From: Euglena gracilis | Lineage: Eukaryota > Euglenozoa > Euglenophyceae > Euglenales > Euglenaceae | DNA length: 57,219 nt | NCBI GenBank assembly: GCA_900893395.1 | Contig: CAAHFI010461000.1 | Coordinates: 1-57,219 of the forward strand | Direction: 5' to 3' | Part shown: in pieces, positions 12,891 through 26,000 of the stretch | How positions within the stretch are numbered: position 1 is the stretch's first letter | Layout: each line of letters starts with the position of its first letter | Notes under the pieces: generated by a model | The model's input: only the letters and a program-made list of their open reading frames with translations | What the model was told of the DNA's origin: nothing | Databases searched by the model: none | Position numbers and translations under genes: made by a program

Positions 12891-15800
12891 AAGTTCTTGC
12901 TGCATGTATTTCACCACCCTTAGAGCACAACTGTCACGGTGGTCATGAGCATGTACACACTTTTTCCATAGTTATGGGCACGATCGGTTTCCTGGTTTTG
13001 GTCAAAATGCACCTATTTCACCAGCCTTTGGAACAGGGGTATTTTTAACCCTTTTTCACAGTTTTTGGGTCTTGGCCGGCCTGTCCAGCGTTAGACCGAC
13101 AGGAGAAGTTCTTGCTGCATGTATTTCACACCCTTAGAGCACAACTGTCACGGTGGTCATGAGCATGTACACACTTTTTCCATAGTTATGGCACGATCGG
13201 TTTCCTGGTTTTGGTCAAAATGCACCTATTTCACCAGCCTTTGGAACAGGGGTATTTTAACCCCTGTTTTCACAGTTTTTGGGTCTTGGCCGGCCTGTCC
13301 AGCGTTAGACCGACAGGAGAAGTTCTTGCTGCATGTATTTCACACCCTTAGAGCACAACTGTCACGGTGGTCATGAGCATGTACACACTTTTTCCATAGT
13401 TATGGGCACGATCGGTTTCCTGGTTTTGGTCAAAATGCACCTATTTCACCAGCCTTTGGAACAGGGGTATTTTTAACCCCTGTTTTCACAGTTTTTGGGT
13501 CTTGGCCGGCCTGTCCAGCGTTAGACCGACAGGAGAAGTTCTTGCTGCATGTATTTCACACCCTTAGAGCACAACTGTCACGGTGGTCATGAGCATGTAC
13601 ACATTTTCCATAGTTATGGGCACGATCGGTTTTCCTGGTTTTGGTCAAAATGCACCTATTTCACCAGCCTTTGGAACAGGGGTATTTTAACCCCTGTTTT
13701 CACAGTTTTTGGGTCTTGGCCGGCCTGTCCAGCGTTAGACCGACAGGAGAAGTTCTTGCTGCATGTATTTCACACCCTTAGAGCACAACTGTCACGGTGG
13801 TCATGAGCATGTACACACTTTTTCCATAGTTATGGGCACGATCGGTTTCCTGGTTTTGGTCAAAATGCACCTATTTCACCAGCCTTTGGAACAGGGGTAT
13901 TTTTAACTGTTTTCACAGTTTTTGGGTCTTGGCCGGCCTGTCCAGCGTTAGACCGACAGGAGAAGTTCTTGCTGCATGTATTTCACACCCTTAGAGCACA
14001 ACTGTCACGGTGGTCATGAGCATGTACACACTTTTCCATAGTTATGGGCACGATCGGTTTCCTGGTTTTGGTCAAAATGCACCTATTTCACCAGCCTTTG
14101 GAACAGGGGTATTTTTAACCCTGTTTTCACAGTTTTTGGGTCTTGGCCGGCCTGTCCAGCGTTAGACCGACAGGAGAAGTTCTTGCTGCATGTATTTCAC
14201 ACCCTTAGAGCACAACTGTCACGGTGGTCATGAGCATGTACACACTTTTTCCATAGTTATGGGCACGATCGGTTTCCTGGTTTTGGTCAAAATGCACCTA
14301 TTTCACCAGCCTTTGGAACAGGGGTATTTTTAACCCTGTTTTCACAGTTTTTGGGTCTTGGCCGGCCTGTCCAGCGTTAGACCGACAGGAGAAGTTCTTG
14401 CTGCATGTATTTCACACCCTTAGAGCACAACTGTCACGGTGGTCATGAGCATGTACACACTTTTTCCATAGTTATGGGCACGATCGGTTTCCTGGTTTTG
14501 GTCAAAATGCACCTATTTCACCAGCCTTTGGAACAGGGGTATTTTAACCCCTGTTTTCACAGTTTTTGGGTCTTGGCCGGCCTGTCCAGCGTTAGACCGA
14601 CAGGAGAAGTTCTTGCTGCATGTATTTCACCCTTAGAGCACAACTGTCACGGTGGTCATGAGCATGTACACACTTTTTCCATAGTTATGGGCACGATCGG
14701 TTTCCTGGTTTTGGTCAAAATGCACCTATTTCACCAGCCTTTGGAACAGGGGTATTTTTAACCCCTGTTTTCACAGTTTTTTGGGTCTTGGCCGGCCTGT
14801 CCAGCGTTAGACCGACAGGAGAAGTTCTTGCTGCATGTATTTCACACCCTTAGAGCACAACTGTCACGGTGGTCATGAGCATGTACACACTTTTTCCATA
14901 GTTATGGGCACGATCGGTTTCCTGGTTTTGGTCAAAATGCACCTATTTCACCAGCCTTTGGAACAGGGGTATTTTTAACCTGTTTTCACAGTTTTTGGTC
15001 TTGGCCGCCTGTCCAGCGTTAGACCGACAGGAGAGTTCTTGCTGCATGTATTTCACACCTTTCACAGCCTTGGAACAGGGTACTTTAACGTTTTCACAGT
15101 TTTTGGGTCTTGGCCGGCCTGTCCAGCGTTAGACCGACAGGAGAAGTTCTTGCTGCATGTATTTCACACCCTTAGAGCACAACTGTCACGGTGGTCATGA
15201 GCATGTACACACTTTTCCATAGTTATGGGCACGATCGGTTTCCTGGTTTTGGTCAAAATGCACCTATTTCACCAGCCTTTGGAACAGGGGTATTTTTAAC
15301 CCCTGTTTTCACAGTTTTTGGGTCTTGGCCGGCCTGTCCAGCGTTAGACCGACAGGAAAGTTCTTGCTGCATGTATTTCACACCCTTAGAGCACAACTGT
15401 CACGGTGGTCATGAGCATGTACACACTTTTTCCATAGTTATGGGCACGATCGGTTTCCTGGTTTTGGTCAAAATGCACCTATTTCACCAGCCTTTGGAAC
15501 AGGGGTATTTTTAACCCCTGTTTTCACAGTTTTTGGGTCTTGGCCGGCCTGTCCAGCGTTAGACCGACAGGAGAAGTTCTTGCTGCATGTATTTCACACC
15601 CTTAGAGCACAACTGTCACGGTGGTCATGAGCATGTACACACTTTTTCCATAGTTATGGGCACGATCGGTTTCCTGGTTTTGGTCAAAATGCACCTATTT
15701 CACCAGCCTTTGGAACAGGGGTATTTTTAACCCCTGTTTTCACAGTTTTTGGGTCTTGGCCGGCCTGTCCAGCGTTAGACCGACAGGAGAAGTTCTTGCT

Positions 15801-18800
15801 GCATGTATTTCACACCCTTAGAGCACAACTGTCACGGTGGTCATGAGCATGTACACACTTTTTCCATAGTTATGGGCACGATCGGTTTCCTGGTTTTGGT
15901 CAAAATGCACCTATTTCACCAGCCTTTGGAACAGGGGTATTTTTAACCCCTGTTTTCACAGTTTTTGGGTCTTGGCCGGCCTGTCCAGCGTTAGACCGAC
16001 AGGAGAAGTTCTTGCTGCATGTATTTCACACCCTTAGAGCACAACTGTCACGGTGGTCATGAGCATGTACACACTTTTTCCATAGTTATGGGCACGATCG
16101 GTTTCCTGGTTTTGGTCAAAATGCACCTATTTCACCAGCCTTTGGAACAGGGGTATTTTTAACCCCTGTTTTCACAGTTTTTGGGTCTTGGCCGGCCTGT
16201 CCAGCGTTAGACCGACAGGAGAAGTTCTTGCTGCATGTATTTCACACCCTTAGAGCACAACTGTCACGGTGGTCATGAGCATGTACACACTTTTTCCATA
16301 GTTATGGGCACGATCGGTTTCCTGGTTTTGGTCAAAATGCACCTATTTCACCAGCCTTTGGAACAGGGGTATTTTTAACCTGTTTTCACAGTTTTTGGGT
16401 CTTGGCCGGCCTGTCCAGCGTTAGACCGACAGAAGTTCTTGCTGCATGTATTTCACACCCTTAGAGCACAACTGTCACGGTGGTCATGAGCATGTACACA
16501 CTTTTTCCATAGTTATGGGCACGATCGGTTTCCTGGTTTTGGTCAAAATGCACCTATTTCACCAGCCTTTGGAACAGGGGTATTTTTAACCCTGTTTTCA
16601 CAGTTTTTGGGTCTTGGCCGGCCTGTCCAGCGTTAGACCGACAGGAGAAGTTCTTGCTGCATGTATTTCACACCCTTAGAGCACAACTGTCACGGTGGTC
16701 ATGAGCATGTACACACTTTTTCCATAGTTATGGGCACGATCGGTTTCCTGGTTTTGGTCAAAATGCACCTATTTCACCAGCCTTTGGAACAGGGGTATTT
16801 TTAACCCCTGTTTTCACAGTTTTTGGGTCTTGGCCGGCCTGTCAGCGTTAGACCGACAGGAGAAGTTCTTGCTGCATGTATTTCACACCCTTAGAGCACA
16901 ACTGTCACGGTGGTCATGAGCATGTACACACTTTTTCCATAGTTATGGGCACGATCGTTTCCTGGTTTTGGTCAAAATGCACCTATTTCACCAGCCTTTG
17001 GAACAGGGTATTTTTAACCCCTGTTTTCACAGTTTTTGGGTCTTGGCCGGCCTGTCCAGCGTTAGACCGACAGGAGAAGTTCTTGCTGCATGTATTTCAC
17101 ACCCTTAGAGCACAACTGTCACGGTGGTCATGAGCATGTACACACTTTTTCCATAGTTATGGGCACGATCGGTTTCCTGGTTTTGGTCAAAATGCACCTA
17201 TTTCACCAGCCTTTGGAACAGGGGTATTTTTAACCCCTGTTTTCACAGTTTTTGGGTCTTGGCCGGCCTGTCCAGCGTTAGACCGACAGGAGAAGTTCTT
17301 GCTGCATGTATTTCACACCCTTAGAGCACAACTGTCACGGTGGTCATGAGCATGTACACACTTTTTCCATAGTTATGGGCACGATCGGTTTCCTGGTTTT
17401 GGTCAAAATGCACCTATTTCACCAGCCTTTGGAACAGGGGTATTTTTAACCCCTGTTTTCACAGTTTTTGGGTCTTGGCCGGCCTGTCCAGCGTTAGACC
17501 GACAGGAGAAGTTCTTGCTGCATGTATTTCACACCCTTAGAGCACAACTGTCACGGTGGTCATGAGCATGTACACACTTTTTCCATAGTTATGGGCACGA
17601 TCGGTTTCCTGGTTTTGGTCAAAATGCACCTATTTCACCAGCCTTTGGAACAGGGGTATTTTTAACCCCTGTTTTCACAGTTTTTGGGTCTTGGCCGGCC
17701 TGTCCAGCGTTAGACCGACAGGAGAAGTTCTTGCTGCATGTATTTCACACCCTTAGAGCACAACTGTCACGGTGGTCATGAGCATGTACACACTTTTTCC
17801 ATAGTTATGGGCACGATCGGTTTCCTGGTTTTGGTCAAAATGCACCTATTTCACCAGCCTTTGGAACAGGGGTATTTTTAACCCCTGTTTTCACAGTTTT
17901 TGGGTCTTGGCCGGCCTGTCCAGCGTTAGACCGACAGGAGAAGTTCTTGCTGCATGTATTTCACACCCTTAGAGCACAACTGTCACGGTGGTCATGAGCA
18001 TGTACACACTTTTTCCATAGTTATGGGCACGATCGGTTTCCTGGTTTTGGTCAAAATGCACCTATTTCACCAGCCTTTGGAACAGGGTATTTTTAACCCT
18101 GTTTTCACAGTTTTTGGGTCTTGGCCGGCCTGTCCAGCGTTAGACCGACAGGAGAAGTTCTTGCTGCATGTATTTCACACCCTTAGAGCACAACTGTCAC
18201 GGTGGTCATGAGCATGTACACACTTTTTCCATAGTTATGGGCACGATCGGTTTCCTGGTTTTGGTCAAAATGCACCTATTTCACCAGCCTTTGGAACAGG
18301 GGTATTTTTAACCCCTGTTTTCACAGTTTTTGGGTCTTGGCCGGCCTGTCCAGCGTTAGACCGACAGGAGAAGTTCTTGCTGCATGTATTTCACCCTTAG
18401 AGCACAACTGTCACGGTGGTCATGAGCATGTACACACTTTTTCCATAGTTATGGGCACGATCGGTTTCCTGGTTTTGGTCAAAATGCACCTATTTCACCA
18501 GCCTTTGGAACAGGGTATTTTTAACCCCTGTTTTCACAGTTTTTGGGTCTTGGCCGGCCTGTCCAGCGTTAGACCGACAGGAGAAGTTCTTGCTGCATGT
18601 ATTTCACACCCTTAGAGCACAACTGTCACGGTGGTCATGAGCATGTACACACTTTTTCCATAGTTATGGGCACGATCGGTTTCCTGGTTTTGGTCAAAAT
18701 GCACCTATTTCACCAGCCTTTGGAACAGGGGTATTTTTAACCCTGTTTTCACAGTTTTTGGGTCTTGGCCGGCCTGTCCAGCGTTAGACCGACAGGAGAA

Positions 18801-19854
18801 GTTCTTGCTGCATGTATTTCACACCCTTAGAGCACAACTGTCACGGTGGTCATGAGCATGTACACACTTTTTCCATAGTTATGGGCACGATCGGTTTCCT
18901 GGTTTTGGTCAAAATGCACCTATTTCACCAGCCTTTGGAACAGGGGTATTTTTAACCCCTGTTTTCACAGTTTTTGGGTCTTGGCCGGCCTGTCCAGCGT
19001 TAGACCGACAGGAGAAGTTCTTGCTGCATGTATTTCACACCCTTAGAGCACAACTGTCACGGTGGTCATGAGCATGTACACACTTTTTCCATAGTTATGG
19101 GCACGATCGGTTTCCTGGTTTTGGTCAAAATGCACCTATTTCACCAGCCTTTGGAACAGGGGTATTTTTAACCCCTGTTTTCACAGTTTTTGGGTCTTGG
19201 CCGGCCTGTCCAGCGTTAGACCGACAGGAGAAGTTCTTGCTGCATGTATTTCACACCCTTAGAGCACAACTGTCACGGTGGTCATGAGCATGTACACACT
19301 TTTTCCATAGTTATGGGCACGATCGGTTTCCTGGTTTTGGTCAAAATGCACCTATTTCACCAGCCTTTGGAACAGGGGTATTTTTAACCCCTGTTTTCAC
19401 AGTTTTTGGGTCTTGGCCGGCCTGTCCAGCGTTAGACCGACAGGAGAAGTTCTTGCTGCATGTATTTCACACCCTTAGAGCACAACTGTCACGGTGGTCA
19501 TGAGCATGTACACACTTTTTCCATAGTTATGGGCACGATCGGTTTCCTGGTTTTGGTCAAAATGCACCTATTTCACCAGCCTTTGGAACAGGGGTATTTT
19601 TAACCCCTGTTTTCACAGTTTTTGGGTCTTGGCCGGCCTGTCCAGCGTTAGACCGACAGGAGAAGTTCTTGCTGCATGTATTTCACACCCTTAGAGCACA
19701 ACTGTCACGGTGGTCATGAGCATGTACACACTTTTTCCATAGTTATGGGCACGATCGGTTTCCTGGTTTTGGTCAAAATGCACCTATTTCACCAGCCTTT
19801 GGAACAGGGGTATTTTAACCCCTGTTTTCACAGTTTTTGGGTCTTGGCCGGCCT
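12891..19854 (+). repeat. Left-centre block of the array, mostly full-length units
   Basis: About 33 units. Most are exact or lack one to three bases at the homopolymers that also vary elsewhere, especially AGGGGTA, TTTTTAACCCC and CACACTTTTT. Stretches at about 15370-16370, 17150-18080 and 18750-19810 are almost perfect. One type B short unit lies at 15034-15143. The last deviations before the core are a missing T near 19813 and a missing GT near 19854. I see no gene or other feature. Confidence 0.88.
15034..15143 (+). repeat. Short satellite unit, type B, second copy (110 bp)
   Basis: TATTTCACACCT passes directly into TTCACAGCCTTGG, the same junction as at 12785, with unit positions about 31-127 missing. 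Ten full units lie between the two copies (12891 to 15034, 2,143 bases). The copy also carries small losses (AACCCC reduced to AACG), and the unit just before it is slightly damaged as well. Confidence 0.82.
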
Positions 19855-19964
19855 CCAGCGTTAGACCGACAGGAGAAGTTCTTGCTGCATGTATTTCACA
19901 CCCTTAGAGCACAACTGTCACGGTGGTCATGAGCATGTACACACTTTTTCCATAGTTATGGGCA

Positions 19965-19970
19965 CGATCG
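19965..19970. other. CGATCG palindrome in each full unit (PvuI-type site)
   Basis: CGATCG lies at unit positions 90-95 and carries two of the six CpG. It is present in every consensus unit and absent from both short-unit types, because both deletions remove it. Digestion at this site would therefore release a 216-bp ladder in which short units appear as longer joined fragments. Confidence 0.9.
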
Positions 19971-20015
19971 GTTTCCTGGTTTTGGTCAAAATGCACCTAT
20001 TTCACCAGCCTTTGG

Positions 20016-20040
20016 AACAGGGGTATTTTTAACCCCTGTT
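20016..20040. repeat. Inverted repeat (9-bp arms, 7-base loop) within each unit
   Basis: AACAGGGGT at unit positions 141-149 is exactly complementary to ACCCCTGTT at 157-165, with ATTTTTA between. The same hairpin potential recurs in every consensus unit, about 250 times in the window. Followed by a T-run, it resembles an intrinsic terminator in shape, but there is no gene upstream and the array looks eukaryotic, so I do not call it one. Short palindromes that could extrude as cruciforms are known from several satellite families. In the noisy flanks the G-run and C-run of the arms lose bases often and independently, which fits homopolymer miscounting rather than paired, compensated change. 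Confidence 0.85.
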
Positions 20041-20059
20041 TTCACAGTTTTTGGGTCTT

Positions 20060-20067
20060 GGCCGGCC
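20060..20067. other. GGCCGGCC palindrome in each unit (FseI-type site)
   Basis: GGCCGGCC at unit positions 185-192 is an 8-bp palindrome that is rare in most genomes yet recurs every 216 bases here. It is kept by the architecture of both short-unit types. In the noisy ends it is often reduced to GGCCGCC or TGCCGGCC by loss of one base. It is a practical handle for sizing the unit ladder and testing CpG methylation. Confidence 0.9.
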
Positions 20068-23000
20068 TGTCCAGCGTTAGACCGACAGGAGAAGTTCTTG
20101 CTGCATGTATTTCACACCCTTAGAGCACAACTGTCACGGTGGTCATGAGCATGTACACACTTTTTCCATAGTTATGGGCACGATCGGTTTCCTGGTTTTG
20201 GTCAAAATGCACCTATTTCACCAGCCTTTGGAACAGGGGTATTTTTAACCCCTGTTTTCACAGTTTTTGGGTCTTGGCCGGCCTGTCCAGCGTTAGACCG
20301 ACAGGAGAAGTTCTTGCTGCATGTATTTCACACCCTTAGAGCACAACTGTCACGGTGGTCATGAGCATGTACACACTTTTTCCATAGTTATGGGCACGAT
20401 CGGTTTCCTGGTTTTGGTCAAAATGCACCTATTTCACCAGCCTTTGGAACAGGGGTATTTTTAACCCCTGTTTTCACAGTTTTTGGGTCTTGGCCGGCCT
20501 GTCCAGCGTTAGACCGACAGGAGAAGTTCTTGCTGCATGTATTTCACACCCTTAGAGCACAACTGTCACGGTGGTCATGAGCATGTACACACTTTTTCCA
20601 TAGTTATGGGCACGATCGGTTTCCTGGTTTTGGTCAAAATGCACCTATTTCACCAGCCTTTGGAACAGGGGTATTTTTAACCCCTGTTTTCACAGTTTTT
20701 GGGTCTTGGCCGGCCTGTCCAGCGTTAGACCGACAGGAGAAGTTCTTGCTGCATGTATTTCACACCCTTAGAGCACAACTGTCACGGTGGTCATGAGCAT
20801 GTACACACTTTTTCCATAGTTATGGGCACGATCGGTTTCCTGGTTTTGGTCAAAATGCACCTATTTCACCAGCCTTTGGAACAGGGGTATTTTTAACCCC
20901 TGTTTTCACAGTTTTTGGGTCTTGGCCGGCCTGTCCAGCGTTAGACCGACAGGAGAAGTTCTTGCTGCATGTATTTCACACCCTTAGAGCACAACTGTCA
21001 CGGTGGTCATGAGCATGTACACACTTTTTCCATAGTTATGGGCACGATCGGTTTCCTGGTTTTGGTCAAAATGCACCTATTTCACCAGCCTTTGGAACAG
21101 GGGTATTTTTAACCCCTGTTTTCACAGTTTTTGGGTCTTGGCCGGCCTGTCCAGCGTTAGACCGACAGGAGAAGTTCTTGCTGCATGTATTTCACACCCT
21201 TAGAGCACAACTGTCACGGTGGTCATGAGCATGTACACACTTTTTCCATAGTTATGGGCACGATCGGTTTCCTGGTTTTGGTCAAAATGCACCTATTTCA
21301 CCAGCCTTTGGAACAGGGGTATTTTTAACCCCTGTTTTCACAGTTTTTGGGTCTTGGCCGGCCTGTCCAGCGTTAGACCGACAGGAGAAGTTCTTGCTGC
21401 ATGTATTTCACACCCTTAGAGCACAACTGTCACGGTGGTCATGAGCATGTACACACTTTTTCCATAGTTATGGGCACGATCGGTTTCCTGGTTTTGGTCA
21501 AAATGCACCTATTTCACCAGCCTTTGGAACAGGGGTATTTTTAACCCCTGTTTTCACAGTTTTTGGGTCTTGGCCGGCCTGTCCAGCGTTAGACCGACAG
21601 GAGAAGTTCTTGCTGCATGTATTTCACACCCTTAGAGCACAACTGTCACGGTGGTCATGAGCATGTACACACTTTTTCCATAGTTATGGGCACGATCGGT
21701 TTCCTGGTTTTGGTCAAAATGCACCTATTTCACCAGCCTTTGGAACAGGGGTATTTTTAACCCCTGTTTTCACAGTTTTTGGGTCTTGGCCGGCCTGTCC
21801 AGCGTTAGACCGACAGGAGAAGTTCTTGCTGCATGTATTTCACACCCTTAGAGCACAACTGTCACGGTGGTCATGAGCATGTACACACTTTTTCCATAGT
21901 TATGGGCACGATCGGTTTCCTGGTTTTGGTCAAAATGCACCTATTTCACCAGCCTTTGGAACAGGGGTATTTTTAACCCCTGTTTTCACAGTTTTTGGGT
22001 CTTGGCCGGCCTGTCCAGCGTTAGACCGACAGGAGAAGTTCTTGCTGCATGTATTTCACACCCTTAGAGCACAACTGTCACGGTGGTCATGAGCATGTAC
22101 ACACTTTTTCCATAGTTATGGGCACGATCGGTTTCCTGGTTTTGGTCAAAATGCACCTATTTCACCAGCCTTTGGAACAGGGGTATTTTTAACCCCTGTT
22201 TTCACAGTTTTTGGGTCTTGGCCGGCCTGTCCAGCGTTAGACCGACAGGAGAAGTTCTTGCTGCATGTATTTCACACCCTTAGAGCACAACTGTCACGGT
22301 GGTCATGAGCATGTACACACTTTTTCCATAGTTATGGGCACGATCGGTTTCCTGGTTTTGGTCAAAATGCACCTATTTCACCAGCCTTTGGAACAGGGGT
22401 ATTTTTAACCCCTGTTTTCACAGTTTTTGGGTCTTGGCCGGCCTGTCCAGCGTTAGACCGACAGGAGAAGTTCTTGCTGCATGTATTTCACACCCTTAGA
22501 GCACAACTGTCACGGTGGTCATGAGCATGTACACACTTTTTCCATAGTTATGGGCACGATCGGTTTCCTGGTTTTGGTCAAAATGCACCTATTTCACCAG
22601 CCTTTGGAACAGGGGTATTTTTAACCCCTGTTTTCACAGTTTTTGGGTCTTGGCCGGCCTGTCCAGCGTTAGACCGACAGGAGAAGTTCTTGCTGCATGT
22701 ATTTCACACCCTTAGAGCACAACTGTCACGGTGGTCATGAGCATGTACACACTTTTTCCATAGTTATGGGCACGATCGGTTTCCTGGTTTTGGTCAAAAT
22801 GCACCTATTTCACCAGCCTTTGGAACAGGGGTATTTTTAACCCCTGTTTTCACAGTTTTTGGGTCTTGGCCGGCCTGTCCAGCGTTAGACCGACAGGAGA
22901 AGTTCTTGCTGCATGTATTTCACACCCTTAGAGCACAACTGTCACGGTGGTCATGAGCATGTACACACTTTTTCCATAGTTATGGGCACGATCGGTTTCC

Positions 23001-26000
23001 TGGTTTTGGTCAAAATGCACCTATTTCACCAGCCTTTGGAACAGGGGTATTTTTAACCCCTGTTTTCACAGTTTTTGGGTCTTGGCCGGCCTGTCCAGCG
23101 TTAGACCGACAGGAGAAGTTCTTGCTGCATGTATTTCACACCCTTAGAGCACAACTGTCACGGTGGTCATGAGCATGTACACACTTTTTCCATAGTTATG
23201 GGCACGATCGGTTTCCTGGTTTTGGTCAAAATGCACCTATTTCACCAGCCTTTGGAACAGGGGTATTTTTAACCCCTGTTTTCACAGTTTTTGGGTCTTG
23301 GCCGGCCTGTCCAGCGTTAGACCGACAGGAGAAGTTCTTGCTGCATGTATTTCACACCCTTAGAGCACAACTGTCACGGTGGTCATGAGCATGTACACAC
23401 TTTTTCCATAGTTATGGGCACGATCGGTTTCCTGGTTTTGGTCAAAATGCACCTATTTCACCAGCCTTTGGAACAGGGGTATTTTTAACCCCTGTTTTCA
23501 CAGTTTTTGGGTCTTGGCCGGCCTGTCCAGCGTTAGACCGACAGGAGAAGTTCTTGCTGCATGTATTTCACACCCTTAGAGCACAACTGTCACGGTGGTC
23601 ATGAGCATGTACACACTTTTTCCATAGTTATGGGCACGATCGGTTTCCTGGTTTTGGTCAAAATGCACCTATTTCACCAGCCTTTGGAACAGGGGTATTT
23701 TTAACCCCTGTTTTCACAGTTTTTGGGTCTTGGCCGGCCTGTCCAGCGTTAGACCGACAGGAGAAGTTCTTGCTGCATGTATTTCACACCCTTAGAGCAC
23801 AACTGTCACGGTGGTCATGAGCATGTACACACTTTTTCCATAGTTATGGGCACGATCGGTTTCCTGGTTTTGGTCAAAATGCACCTATTTCACCAGCCTT
23901 TGGAACAGGGGTATTTTTAACCCCTGTTTTCACAGTTTTTGGGTCTTGGCCGGCCTGTCCAGCGTTAGACCGACAGGAGAAGTTCTTGCTGCATGTATTT
24001 CACACCCTTAGAGCACAACTGTCACGGTGGTCATGAGCATGTACACACTTTTTCCATAGTTATGGGCACGATCGGTTTCCTGGTTTTGGTCAAAATGCAC
24101 CTATTTCACCAGCCTTTGGAACAGGGGTATTTTTAACCCCTGTTTTCACAGTTTTTGGGTCTTGGCCGGCCTGTCCAGCGTTAGACCGACAGGAGAAGTT
24201 CTTGCTGCATGTATTTCACACCCTTAGAGCACAACTGTCACGGTGGTCATGAGCATGTACACACTTTTTCCATAGTTATGGGCACGATCGGTTTCCTGGT
24301 TTTGGTCAAAATGCACCTATTTCACCAGCCTTTGGAACAGGGGTATTTTTAACCCCTGTTTTCACAGTTTTTGGGTCTTGGCCGGCCTGTCCAGCGTTAG
24401 ACCGACAGGAGAAGTTCTTGCTGCATGTATTTCACACCCTTAGAGCACAACTGTCACGGTGGTCATGAGCATGTACACACTTTTTCCATAGTTATGGGCA
24501 CGATCGGTTTCCTGGTTTTGGTCAAAATGCACCTATTTCACCAGCCTTTGGAACAGGGGTATTTTTAACCCCTGTTTTCACAGTTTTTGGGTCTTGGCCG
24601 GCCTGTCCAGCGTTAGACCGACAGGAGAAGTTCTTGCTGCATGTATTTCACACCCTTAGAGCACAACTGTCACGGTGGTCATGAGCATGTACACACTTTT
24701 TCCATAGTTATGGGCACGATCGGTTTCCTGGTTTTGGTCAAAATGCACCTATTTCACCAGCCTTTGGAACAGGGGTATTTTTAACCCCTGTTTTCACAGT
24801 TTTTGGGTCTTGGCCGGCCTGTCCAGCGTTAGACCGACAGGAGAAGTTCTTGCTGCATGTATTTCACACCCTTAGAGCACAACTGTCACGGTGGTCATGA
24901 GCATGTACACACTTTTTCCATAGTTATGGGCACGATCGGTTTCCTGGTTTTGGTCAAAATGCACCTATTTCACCAGCCTTTGGAACAGGGGTATTTTTAA
25001 CCCCTGTTTTCACAGTTTTTGGGTCTTGGCCGGCCTGTCCAGCGTTAGACCGACAGGAGAAGTTCTTGCTGCATGTATTTCACACCCTTAGAGCACAACT
25101 GTCACGGTGGTCATGAGCATGTACACACTTTTTCCATAGTTATGGGCACGATCGGTTTCCTGGTTTTGGTCAAAATGCACCTATTTCACCAGCCTTTGGA
25201 ACAGGGGTATTTTTAACCCCTGTTTTCACAGTTTTTGGGTCTTGGCCGGCCTGTCCAGCGTTAGACCGACAGGAGAAGTTCTTGCTGCATGTATTTCACA
25301 CCCTTAGAGCACAACTGTCACGGTGGTCATGAGCATGTACACACTTTTTCCATAGTTATGGGCACGATCGGTTTCCTGGTTTTGGTCAAAATGCACCTAT
25401 TTCACCAGCCTTTGGAACAGGGGTATTTTTAACCCCTGTTTTCACAGTTTTTGGGTCTTGGCCGGCCTGTCCAGCGTTAGACCGACAGGAGAAGTTCTTG
25501 CTGCATGTATTTCACACCCTTAGAGCACAACTGTCACGGTGGTCATGAGCATGTACACACTTTTTCCATAGTTATGGGCACGATCGGTTTCCTGGTTTTG
25601 GTCAAAATGCACCTATTTCACCAGCCTTTGGAACAGGGGTATTTTTAACCCCTGTTTTCACAGTTTTTGGGTCTTGGCCGGCCTGTCCAGCGTTAGACCG
25701 ACAGGAGAAGTTCTTGCTGCATGTATTTCACACCCTTAGAGCACAACTGTCACGGTGGTCATGAGCATGTACACACTTTTTCCATAGTTATGGGCACGAT
25801 CGGTTTCCTGGTTTTGGTCAAAATGCACCTATTTCACCAGCCTTTGGAACAGGGGTATTTTTAACCCCTGTTTTCACAGTTTTTGGGTCTTGGCCGGCCT
25901 GTCCAGCGTTAGACCGACAGGAGAAGTTCTTGCTGCATGTATTTCACACCCTTAGAGCACAACTGTCACGGTGGTCATGAGCATGTACACACTTTTTCCA

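Larger units (their letters stand above)
19876..20091 (+). repeat. Representative consensus 216-bp satellite unit
   Basis: This copy stands for the consensus. It has 102 G+C in 216 bases (47%), with T (69) clearly exceeding A (45) on this strand because of T-runs at unit positions 70-74, 97-99, 105-108, 125-127, 136-138, 151-155, 164-167 and 173-177. Six CpG lie at unit positions 46, 90, 94, 188, 200 and 208. Notable landmarks are GCATGTA at 12-18 and again at 58-64, TATTTCAC at 17-24 and again at 123-130, the palindromes TCATGA (52-57), TGTACA (61-66), CGATCG (90-95) and GGCCGGCC (185-192), and an inverted repeat at 141-165. The choice of first base is arbitrary. The unit length is compatible with one nucleosome plus linker, which is common for satellites, but nothing in the sequence proves phasing. 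Confidence 0.95.

Noticed and set aside
20016-20046. Hairpin followed by a T-run as an intrinsic transcription terminator
   Set aside because: It occurs in every unit with no upstream gene and in an apparently eukaryotic satellite; the T-run is only four bases. It is described as an inverted repeat instead.
19876-20091. CENP-B box
   Set aside because: The core TTCG followed by CGGG at the required spacing is absent from both strands of the consensus.
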